From Paragordius varius (Eukaryota > Nematomorpha): 64,000 bases of DNA. Position numbers and translations under genes: made by a program. The DNA lies in NCBI GenBank assembly GCA_964247055.1, contig OZ176053.1:6014001-6078000 (forward strand), read 5' to 3'. Under the pieces are notes generated by a model. The model did no database searches. It was not told the DNA's origin and saw nothing but the letters and a program-made list of their open reading frames with translations. Shown in pieces: positions 1-17,600 of the stretch; the stretch's first letter is position 1; each line of letters starts with the position of its first letter.

Positions 1-92
1 ATCTAAATAAAATTTTATTTTGAAAAAGTTCCATGTCAAACTACTTCGACGCCATTTTTATTTAACAAAATTTATGCAAAATATCTTCATTT

Positions 93-1110
93 AACACTTC
101 GATTTAAATTGGGGTATCTAAATACCCAGACTATATCTAAGTTAAAATTTTTAAAAAACTACTGAAAGAAACGGTCCCAATTTAAATTTATGCTTCTATC
201 CTAATCCATATTATAAAAATAAGTCGAAATATCTAATTAAAATTTAATTTTGAAAAAAAGCTTTATATCAAACTACTTCGACGCCATTTTTATTTTACAA
301 AATTTTTCCAAAATATCGTCTTCATTTAATTTTAAGGGTAGAATTAAAGCTAATTTTTTATTTAAATTACATCTAACATTGATAGAAATAGAAAAAGCGG
401 GTTATTTTGCATTATTTTTTAATTTTACCATTGCACACATGTTACGTTGACTAAATTTTTACCTTTCGGTTTTAGCTTAAAATAGGTAATATCAAGTATT
501 TTTGAATAAAATATATATATTTCGGTTTATTAATGTTATATAGGTGCAAGATTTTGCCATGGTTTCGTTTCCTTCCATATTTTTTGAAGAATTATATTTT
601 AAACAGGCATGGGGTATTTAACTACCCCAAGTTGAATCGAAGGACTAAAATGAATGTGTTGTATCCAAGTGTTAAAAATATGGAATAAATTATAACCATT
701 ACATTTTGAACTTATATAACATTGTGGCATCTAATTATAAAAAAATCATTAAAAAACTTTTATATTACTTTTTCTATGGATAAAACCGAAAATAAAAATT
801 TAGCCATGACGTATGTGCATTAGCTAAATATAAAATAGATACAAATAAAACAACTATTCTGCTTATATTATTGTTTAATGTATTTTTAAAATAATTAACC
901 TTAATTTTCGCGCTAAAGTCAAAAAACGCGATATTTGCAATATGTTGCAAAAAAATGGCGACGAAGCAGTTTGGTGTAATTCTTTTCATTATAGAAGCAT
1001 AAATTGAAATTGAAACCGTCCCCGTCTTTAGTCTTTAATCAATTAAATTTTAATATACAGTCTGTCTTTAGATACCCCGATAAATAATCGAAGTTAAATC
1101 TAAATATTAA
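93..1110. repeat. Head-to-head pair of terminal-inverted-repeat elements (family A)
   Basis: Two copies of one non-coding element lie in opposite orientation. The plus copy runs from about 93 to 645, the minus copy from about 650 to 1110. Copy ends carry the motif CTTCGATT-AAATTGGGGTA followed by TACCCC, so each end contains its own small palindrome (GGGGTATCTAAATACCC). Matching stretches include ACGGTCCCAATTTAAATTTA at about 168 and its inverted diverged partner near 1000-1020. Weak short open frames on the two strands resemble each other because they are copies of the same repeat, so I do not call them genes. Further copies are at 2172-2680 and 60421-61005. No transposase is visible; this is MITE-like. 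Confidence 0.75.
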
Positions 1111-1199
1111 TAAAACTAAAAGGGGGCTTGGAGCTGAAAGACTGATAAGCCCGTTTAGATTTCAATGTAAAAGTAATTAATGATTTATAAATATGTCGA

Positions 1200-2050
1200 C
1201 AGTGAATAAGCCCTTTTATTAGGCCCTATTGCCCCACCTAAAAATCAAGCTTTTGAAATGGAAGTCCCTAAAAAATTAATCTTGACAGACGTTTTAAAAC
1301 AGGTCCATTCAGTTTCAATAATGTACTTTTTATCATTTTTACAAATGCAGGGTGAGCCCTAAGTTTAACCCCACACTATGAAAAATGGTATTTTTGGAAG
1401 AAAAATTGGCTTTAGCGCACGATAGCGGAAAGTGTCTAAGCACAATAAGCTTCAATAGTGTACTTTTATATTGTTTTTGAATTGCGCGGATGGTGTCTGA
1501 GCTTTCTTAAGAGTGGGGATTGAGTTTTGCGCCGCCCCGTGCAAAAATCGGTTTTTTTGAAAAAAAGAAGTGTCTAAATTTAGTTTATCAGAAGATTTCA
1601 GAAAACGTGTGGGGCCATTTAGTTTCAAAAGTGTTTTTTGTTTCTACACCGAGGTTGATTGAGACCTTCTTAAATTACTCAGTTTAGCCCCACACTTATA
1701 AAAATGAGGTTTTTTAATCAATTGTTATCTTTTGCACACGATAATGAATAATGTGTAGGCAATTAGTTTCAAAAAAGCTTTTTTAATTGTTTAACATTGA
1801 CGCCAAAAGTAACTAAGTGTCTTTTCTAATTTAGCGCCTCAACCATCCTTTTTAAATTAGCCTCCCCGCGACACGGCGCCCATGTAAAAATAGTTTTTTG
1901 AACAAATTTTGCTTTGGAACACAATTCCTAAGGTGAGGGCACCATCATCATTGTCAATATATTTTTATTGTTTTACAATTAAGCCGAAAGTGATTGATCC
2001 CCTTTTTAATTATTGCCCCACGATTCAGCCCATAGCGTGATTATGAGCGT
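1200..2050. repeat. Degenerate tandem repeats, unit about 140-180 bp
   Basis: A core resembling AGTTTCAAAAGTGTTTTTT, preceded by GTGTGGGGCCATTT-like text and followed by a G+C-richer block, recurs near 1312, 1450, 1623, 1769 and 1945. Units are too diverged for exact boundaries. Similar text (a run of A/T around a short G+C block of the type CAGGGTGGGCC) returns at 3300-3560 and 59500-60400. No gene is seen here. Confidence 0.5.
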
Positions 2051-2171
2051 AAAATAATTTTAATATTGAAGTAAGTTTTACGAAGCGTGTCAAACATAAA
2101 AAGGTTAAGTTTTAAATTATTAAAGAACCATATATCCTAAAAACTTGTATAAAACACATTCATATCAGTCT

Positions 2172-2680
2172 TTCGATTCAAATTGGGGTCGTTGGGTACC
2201 CCAGGCATGTTTAAGATTAAATACTTCAAAAAATATGTAAGGAATTGAAACCATTGTAAATGTTTGCAATTATATAACATTAATGAACCAAAATCTAAAA
2301 AAATTAATTCAAAAAAACATGATATTACTTTTTTTAAAGTAAAACTTAAAGGTAAAATTAGTTAATAAGAGATGTGTGCTTTAGCTAAATTAAAAAGTAA
2401 CACAAAATAAACCATTTTTTCTATTTCAATCAATGTTAGATGTGATTTAAATAAAAAAATAGCTTTAATTTATGCGTTAAAATGTAATTGTGAAATAAGG
2501 TGTTGAGGTAGTTTTGTGTGCCAATCAAAAATAAATTTTAAAATATTTCGGCTTAGTTATGTAATTTTTATTAGGAAGGACTTATAAATATAAAATGGAT
2601 TGTTTCTTTCAGTACAAAATTAACAACTAATATATTGTCCGGGGTATTTAGATAACCCAATTTGAATCGAAGCGTTAATT
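2172..2680 (-). repeat. Family A terminal-inverted-repeat element, third copy
   Basis: Starts with TCGATTCAAATTGGGGTC and ends with GGGGTATTTAGATAACCC then AATTTGAATCGAAG, the inverted ends of family A. The interior matches 650-1110 in the same order (TATGTAAGGAATTGAAACC, then ATGTGTGCTTTAGCTAAAT). No coding capacity is visible. Confidence 0.7.
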
Positions 2681-2709
2681 TAGTTAGAGTTTATGTATTA
2701 CAGTGCTAA

Positions 2710-3815
2710 ACAAATATTTGTTTTATTTTCATCTAAATATTTGTATCTTAAATACTTTTTAAGATATTAAATTTCTTCGCTCTGGGAGATACTACTCCAA
2801 AAGGTAAAGGAGTGTTAAAATGTATTGCACAATCTTGGAATTTTACGATTATTATAAGAGAACTATCCCATTTAAAAGATCGTAAAAATTTGAGACTTTC
2901 AGCCCACATCTAAAAATTAAAATTTTTTGAAAATATTGATTTTCTTTTATATGTAATGTGTGATATATTTGGTGATATTTTTCGGAATGAATAAATTAAC
3001 TTTCACCAAAAAAAAATTGTTAAAATGCGCAAATTTTGTCATATTTCGTATAGGTCACTTGCTTAAAATTGTAATAATTTTAAGTCACTGTAGGTGTTAA
3101 AACCAAAACACCATTATAAATAAACATTATCCTATCAATATATATATATATACTAGCAATCTTGTGCTGCTACGCAGTCCGGGGGAGTTGCTATTTGAAA
3201 AAAGGGACAATAAAATAATCCACATATGTCAATTATTTCGATACATTATTTAATAGCTATGATCTCATAGGAATTTCAAAACGGTGCATTCATACTAATA
3301 TATTGTTTACTTGGGCGAAAAATAGATTCAAAAAATTATTTTTGTGGACTTTGTTTTTTGAAAAAATTGGCATTTTATGTTCGGCACAATCGAAAATAAG
3401 TAAACAAAAATCATATTTAAAATTGAATGGTTTAACACGTTCTCCGGAAAATTGTCTCAAAGCACGATTTTTGTGGACTTGTGTTTTCAAAAAAACCGTT
3501 TTTCACACAGGGTGGGCCCCAACCGATGACCTATTTCAAAAAAAGGGCGAAGCTAGGGGCAATTAATGTTTATATTTTTTCGATATTTGGATTTGAATGG
3601 GTCTACCGGTTTTCCTGAAACAGATCACAAAGCCAGCATTTTCCATTTTTATAAATATATAGATTACATCAGGATATTTTTTGTGTACACAGTGCGATGT
3701 GCCCCAATTTCGCTTTTCGATATAAAGCTATTACAGAGTGGTAATGACTTTAAATCACTCGTTAGCCTTAAAACCTAAAGCACCATGAGAGTCCTGATAT
3801 ATTTTTAATATATCT
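2710..3815. repeat. Fragments of foldback family B and associated repeats
   Basis: 2940-3150 and about 3715-3815 both match the right arm of the large palindromic elements at 46.7 kb and 58.1 kb (TTTCACCAAAAAAAAATTG, TGCGCAAATTTTG, then AAAACACCATTATAA). Between them, 3300-3560 holds two diverged copies of a TTTTTGTGGACTT-type unit about 150 bp apart. Short open frames here overlap on both strands and look like repeat noise. Confidence 0.55.
3138..3153. repeat. Short TA microsatellite
   Basis: A run of alternating TA at the end of a family B arm. Confidence 0.8.
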
Positions 3816-4200
3816 GGGTTTTTTTACCCCCCTGTTCATTCTGTATTTTAATGCTTTAAAGTTTTGATAGTCTTTCAGGTAACTGTTTGAATAAATTTAC
3901 TTTTACCTGATGTATTGTAATTTTATAGAGAGCGTTGATGTAGTTTATCATTATCGGATTTTACTCATATTGGGTAAAAATAATATTAATTTTTATTTGA
4001 AAAAGAGTATTTTATTGTATCACTAGGAAATACATTTTATTATTAATAAACTTTTCTGACACTATTATTTTACAGATAGTAGTAATTTTGAATTCAAATC
4101 ATAATTACGATTTTAATTAGCGTTGTCATACATTGTTATGGGAATAAATTAGAAAGTTCACCCCAACAGGAATCCAACTAACTCAAAATAGCACAAAAAA
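3816..4200. other. No gene seen
   Basis: AT-rich sequence without an open frame or splice pattern I can support; it lies between family B fragments and a LINE remnant. Confidence 0.5.
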
Positions 4201-4219
4201 TAAACATATTATCAATAAA

Positions 4220-4660
4220 AAGTTAACGCCTGTACAAACCGGTATACACGTCTCATACAACTTTATGGCATCGAGACATGGCCTATGACCGTCTCAAACG
4301 ATAAAAACTGATGGATATAGAAAAGTGAATTAAAATTTTCCCCCAATAGCTTAAATTCAAATTTAAAACAACTCTACCAAATTGAAGCCTTGAATATAAT
4401 GCTCAGAAAAAACACTGGATTTTTCGGACCCATCAAACGTGCTCTAGATAGACTAGTTAAATTTTATGACTATTATGCCAACAATCGCATTGGTAGAGCA
4501 ACTATTAGCTGTAAAAACAACAAATAATGACTTGAAGTTGCCAACATTGATGCTAAATCCATGGGATGATCGTATATATTATAGGCAGTTTCACACAAAA
4601 GATGATACGAAGAAAATATATAAATTTATTTTGAAAACTATTGAATAGCTGAAATAAATC
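4220..4660 (+). mobile_element. LINE remnant, C-terminal reverse-transcriptase region
   Basis: Translation gives LYGIETWPMTVSND near 4262-4305. This matches the LYG-ETW motif that follows the polymerase core in many non-LTR retrotransposon reverse transcriptases. Further on, EALNIMLRKNTGFF (about 4387-4428) sits where such proteins have an F-R-MLR-type segment. The reading is interrupted by stops and frame changes, and no upstream RT core is present, so it is a short decayed 3' fragment. The open frame at 4466-4648 may be part of it, but its family is not clear. Confidence 0.5.
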
Positions 4661-4664
4661 ATTG

Positions 4665-5370
4665 GCTTCATCCAAATAAGGGTCCTATAAAATAGATTAT
4701 ATATATCCATAAGATATTGAATCTTTAACGTTATAAATTACCGAAAAGCATTTTTTCTATATTTTAAATATAAACATACTTGCACCCTCCATTTCATTCC
4801 CATCTAAAAATATAAATTATAATGTAGTAAATTTACTAACCGGATATGTTTTTTTTTATAAAATGTAAAGCACAAGTTTAAATAAGGGTAAAAAGAGCAG
4901 AATTTTAAAAAAAGTAACTTAAAAAAAGTTGGGATAACGAAAAATAAAATTTGGTTTAATGCAGATAACTGAAACTAAAAAATGACTTTTGGTTCTAGCA
5001 GAAAAAAACAAGAATTTTACTTTAGCGTGATATTTTTATTGCTTATGCATTTTTAGTTGGATTCTATAATAAATTCGGGTTTATAAGTTTTAAAATTGAA
5101 ACTTTTGGAGAAAATCGGTTATAAATGTAGAAATAATTACTTTTTATATAGGCATGATGTCTAATTCTCCCCAGATCTATATATACAAAACTTTTGAAAT
5201 CGTTAAATATTAACCAAAATCTTATGCTAAAAGCTACCCTATAGTTTAATTAATTGGCATCAATTTTTTAAGTTATATTTGTTACTAGAAAAAAATAATT
5301 TATATAAAAGTGATCCATAATTTTTCTCAATAGTTTTATTAAGAATAGATGGTAACTATAAATTACTTAC
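4665..5370. other. No firm gene; possible minus-strand downstream exons
   Basis: AT-rich. On the minus strand a 24-nt segment near 4781-4804 is bounded by TTTTTAG and GTATGTTT. An open stretch near 4540-4672 follows an ATTTTATAG acceptor. Both could be exons of the signal-peptide gene that begins at 5449, but the phases do not all agree, so I leave them unassigned. Confidence 0.3.
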
Positions 5371-5449
5371 GCAAATATCTGGCATAAGATATGTTCACGG
5401 CTATTCCAAGCAAAAAGAGCGCGACCGAGATAAATCCTGGAAGTTTCAT
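5371..5449 (-). CDS. Possible first exon of a small secreted or membrane protein (partial)
   Basis: On the minus strand an ATG at 5449 opens 26 codons ending at a strong donor (GTAAGTAATT). The peptide MKLPGFISVALFLLGIAV followed by NISYA has the n-region, hydrophobic core and small-residue end of a signal peptide, with cleavage plausible after SYA. I could not connect later exons convincingly, so the mature product is unknown; a short secreted peptide or precursor is possible. It is too short to count as an ordinary open frame, and the case rests on the signal peptide plus donor. Confidence 0.4.
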
Positions 5450-5790
5450 AGTTATTTAAGACAATGGTAGATATATAAGCGAAATTCGCATTAAAAAGTA
5501 AAAGACTGGAAAAACCAACCATAACCAAATATTACCTACCTGGACAATGATATCAATGTAAATATAAATAGCACTCTTGATAACACTATTTACATAATAT
5601 TAACATACTATTCAAGTGCCTTTAAAAACCTGTCATATACGCAATATTTAACCCTAGGAATACACATTAATATAAAATGTATCTCTATATAACCAACTAA
5701 CCAGCCGGTATAAAAGCTACCCCATTCGTCAAGGTTAAACATATAAATAAGCGAAAATAGATGTACCTAAAATAGCCAAATTTTCCAAGG

Positions 5791-5794
<4 letters not shown>

Positions 5795-5832
<38 letters not shown>
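5795..5832. repeat. TA microsatellite
   Basis: About 19 TA units immediately abutting the left end of the palindromic element at 5833. Confidence 0.95.
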
Positions 5833-5833
<1 letters not shown>

Positions 5834-6957
5834 TGTGTGCAAAATTTTTTTTAACAAAATATTTTTTTTCATGAGATAGCTTATGACCAGCGAATTCATT
5901 CGCCATAAAATTTTTTATTTGTTTAAGACCTAGATTTTGAAATATTGGGAGAAAATTGAAATTGGGCAAAACGTGAAAATAAAGGATAAAATTATGGATA
6001 ATATAAAAAATAATGATAAAACTTGATTTATTATCATTTTACCCGATATTTATAATGTTTAAATAGCTTTAAATCATATAATTAGGGTTTTTATTGAAAC
6101 TCAGATAAAAAATCGTGGATTTCCTTTAACAAACTTTATGCAAATTTTTTTTATATAAAAATATATTAAAATATTTTTTAAATCATTTATTAGCTACTCA
6201 CTATTTAAATCCTAATATTTATATTTTATATAGTAAAAATACTTATATAACAAAATAAAATCAATATTCATTTTTTGTCATTAATTTATGAGTGTATAAT
6301 AAATTTACTATTGTTCTATAGAATCTTACATGAGCGAGAATACTAAAGTATAAAAATAATACAATAGAATTTACAAGGAGTGGAATAACCGAAAATCCGT
6401 ACAAATCCCAGTAAAAATATTAATTCAAACTTTTAACTGGTATTTGTGCGGATTTTTGGTTGATATTCCAATGCTTTTAAATCGTTAATTGTTTTAGACT
6501 ATATACTTTGCTATTCCCACTCATGTAAGAAATCAAAATAAAAAACAATATTTTATCAAAATTTGATATATAAGTTATTTTTACTGTATAATATATGTTA
6601 ATATTTTAATAGTAAGTTTAGCTAATAAATTTTCAAAAAAATTATTTTAATATAATTTTTTGCATATTAAGAATGGTAAAGGAAAAACACAATTTGATTT
6701 AAATTTCAAAAAAACTCTAATTATGATTTAAAGCTATTTATAAATTGTAAATATCTGATAAAATGATAATAAATCTTAACTCGAATTTTATCATTTTTTT
6801 TAAATATCCCTAATTATACTTAAATTTCACTTTAGGCCCAATCAATATTTCAAAAACTAGGTCGTAAAAAAATAAATTTTTTTACGGCAAATAAATATGC
6901 TGGTCATAAGCTATCTCATGAAAAAAAATTATTTGTTGAAATATTTTTTTCACACAG
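5833..6957. mobile_element. Foldback (palindromic) element, family C, about 1.1 kb
   Basis: The left end reads CTGTGTGCAAAATTTTTTTT and the right end finishes CACACAG. CATGAGATAGCTTATGACCA (5870s) returns inverted as TGGTCATAAGCTATCTCATG at 6901-6920. Further inward, ATTATCATTTTACC pairs with a partner near 6750, and ACCGAAAATCCGTACAAAT (about 6390) pairs with ATTTGTGCGGATTTTTGGT (about 6442). The symmetry axis is near 6420, leaving a loop of only a few tens of bases. No protein is encoded. The flanks are TA-rich, compatible with a TA target site. This is a non-autonomous foldback transposon. Confidence 0.85.
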
Positions 6958-7061
6958 TTATATACAACGAACGAAATCAATCAATAATTTTAACAAAATT
7001 AAAATTTTGACCGTTTTGTTAAAGTTTAAGTTAATACAAAGCAAAATTTTAACAGAATGTA

Positions 7062-7067
7062 TTTATT
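7062..7067 (-). terminator. Candidate poly(A) signal of POLR2F
   Basis: AATAAA on the minus strand, about 33 bp beyond the POLR2F stop codon. Confidence 0.55.
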
Positions 7068-7099
7068 ACAATGACTATCGAATAAAATACAATTTATAT

Positions 7100-14581
<7,482 letters not shown>

Positions 14582-14625
14582 GTGAAAGTTTAAAATAAAA
14601 CCCAACTTTCTTTTGTAATTGGCAC
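14582..14625. promoter_or_regulatory. 44-bp bidirectional start region between POLR2F and RCC1L
   Basis: The POLR2F ATG (14579-14581, minus) and RCC1L ATG (14626, plus) face away from each other with 44 bp between them. Both starts are supported by protein similarity and by splicing that begins within the first exons. Either both 5' UTRs are minimal or the transcripts overlap. No clear TATA box is visible. Confidence 0.75.
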
Positions 14626-17600
14626 ATGTTTTTAAAAAGTACTGCACATGCTTTGCTTCGGAGATTTTTATCAATTCAAACAGAAAAAATAGTTGATCAT
14701 AATTTATTAAATGAAATACCTAAAAGGTAAAATTTATTCATGATATATTTAGAAATTCTTTTAAAACGCCAAATGTATCAAACACTAAGGTGAGATCTCG
14801 TATATATGTTTGGGGTGGGAACCAGTATGGAGCTCTAGGTAAAGAAACATTATTGAGAAACAAACGAATCAAATACCAAATAAAATCTCCCATGTATTTA
14901 TATTTTCCTCAAGATGAAAAGGTTTTCTATTTTATTCATATGTTTATAGATAAATAGGGTTGCTTGCGGTTATGGATATACACTATTTGCATCAAATACT
15001 AATGTTTTTGGCTGTGGAATTAATGTTAACTCCCAAATTGGATTTTTTGAAGCTCGCAAAAATTCTGGTAAAATTTTTAAAATTTAAAATCTAACTAATC
15101 TGCTATTTGGGGATCTAGTGACATGCCCAACAATGTGACATGCAGCTCTTTTACGACCCTTATAAAAATTTTATAGAAAATTGTCCAGAGATTTTCAAAA
15201 TGTGGTAATTATATACCTAAAAGAATTTCAACACTAGAAAAAGTAACATGGTTAATATGGATATCAAAAATATAATTTTGGATCTTTAAAATTGAATATT
15301 TTCCTATTTTTGTTTTTAGATCAATAATAATTCAAAAAATTTGCTTTTTTGTATTTTAAATTTAAATTTTCCTCACCAAAAACTGGATTATATTGCCCAA
15401 ATATCCCTCTTTTTGTCCAATTCGGAAAGTTAATCTTTTGAATTTGACTGCCTAAAATAACTGATATTTAGATAATTTTTTGAAAATATAACACAATAAT
15501 AGATTAGCCTTGCATTTAATCGGGATGTATAAAAAGGAAAAAATATTATGATATAGAATTTTTTTATGACTATTATAATTTTTAGGACAAAGTTTGAAAT
15601 ATTTAATAAAACCGGTAAAACTTAAACTTACCGCTCCTAATTTAAAATCATCCATTGCGAATCCCTTAACAATCAAATCGATATCCGCTGGTCAAAATCA
15701 TTCCTGGATACTAACGCAACATGGAATGTTTAGTTTGGGGTGTAATAGGTAAATCTTATTTATGAAAAATATGATTTTACTCTAAATTTATTCATCATAA
15801 AATATATAAGACCATAAACCATTTATCAAGCAGTTCATATATGATAAAATAAACATTTGTTAATTAATAACAGTTTTTAAAATCCGTAATATAACGATAA
15901 GGGATAATTAAATAGAATTAAATGAAATTATAAATAGAAATTATAAACGATATGTGAAACCCTTCGTCAATAGTAATCGCAGACTAGTTTCGTGCTTGTT
16001 AGTATTTTCAAATTTTCAGTTTAATTTTCATAAATTACATTAAAATTTAATTTAAATTCGTATAACCAACTGCATTTATACCAAAATTGCAAAGTTGGAT
16101 ATATATACGAAATTGATATGTGAAAACCCCAAGTCAAATAGTTGTGTCGTACTGATGAGTGCTAACAAGCATGAAGTCTGCGATTACTATTGACGAAGGG
16201 TTTCACATATCGTTTATAATTTCTATTTATAATTTCATTTAATTCTATTTAATTATCCTTTATCGTTATATTATGGATTTTAAAAACTGTTATTACAAAA
16301 CATAACCAATCCGTTCATTACCATTACAATTTGTTAATTAATTTTCTTAAAAACATAATAAAGATAATTAAGAAGTTTAAAATCTCACATATTCATATTT
16401 TAATTATAGTAAACATTTAGGTTAGCATAAATTTTTTTTGTTAAATTATATTAAAATGACTTAGCTTTAATCAGATATTTTTATTGTATCTATAATCAAT
16501 CTGTGCAGAAAAAATAAATACAAAAAGATTCTTGCATAAATATAACTAACACTATAACATAAATTATATTGTCAATTTTGATATTGATAAGTGTCATAAC
16601 TACTTCATATATTTATTTTAATAGGTATGGGCAATGTGGCCGTCCCATCAATACAAACAAGGAATATGGGTAATAATTTTAAATCTTTTTCTATTATAAT
16701 TAATATGCCGGAAAATATTTTAAATTAATGCTTTTTTTGTTGTCTTCTAGAAACAAAAATAACTTGTATTTCATTCCATTCGATGATTCCAGCAAAAATG
16801 TATTTGGCCATTCTGGCATTAAAGACATCATTTGTGGGGAAAATGCAACTTACTTTTTGGGTGAACATGGCAACCTTTTTGCCTGCGGTCAAAATACATA
16901 TGGACAGTTGGGTGAGATTTTCTTATTAAAATGCCTATTTCATATTTTTGCACCATTTTTAATTTAAATTCTTTTGGGAGAAAGGCCATTTTGTTCGGCA
17001 TTTTTTTTAAATATGTGGAAACGAAAGCATAGAAAAAAAGTCTTTATATTGCAATTAAAACAGGTTCAGTTCCGGTCCATGGAACGTATCGTTAAAAAAC
17101 AATAATTTTAAGTAAATATTTTATTATTTAATTTGAAATCAATAAATTTTTTATTATTTTTGAACGAAATTTTGGCCTTTATTAGCTTATTGATTCAAAA
17201 TTTCAATTACACCAATAAATATAAATAACCGATAAAAAATTAAAACTATAGCTTAAGAATCAGTATTTAGCAGTTAACAAAGATTAAATATTAATTAATT
17301 TGTAAATTTAAAATGTTCAAAAAATCTGGCAGAATTTTTCACATAGCCATATATATAGCTCAATTTCTGACATTTATGGTTTACTTTTATTAAAAAAAAT
17401 GGTTGAATTATTTGATTTATTTTCGGTTAAAATCAATCTATTTTTCTACGGTTGTTTATTACAATGCGCCTGGATCATTGGGGAAAAATCGCGATTTTTT
17501 ATTGATGACCACATACTTCACAGGTTAAAACCTTTCCGTTTAAAACTATAAAATTTTGTTCTATGTTAAGGAATTGGCGCGAATTCCGCATCCACGCATG

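Noticed and set aside
3290-3778. Open frames of 66-87 codons on both strands
   Set aside because: They lie in diverged repeat units, overlap each other and show no protein-like pattern or splice sites.
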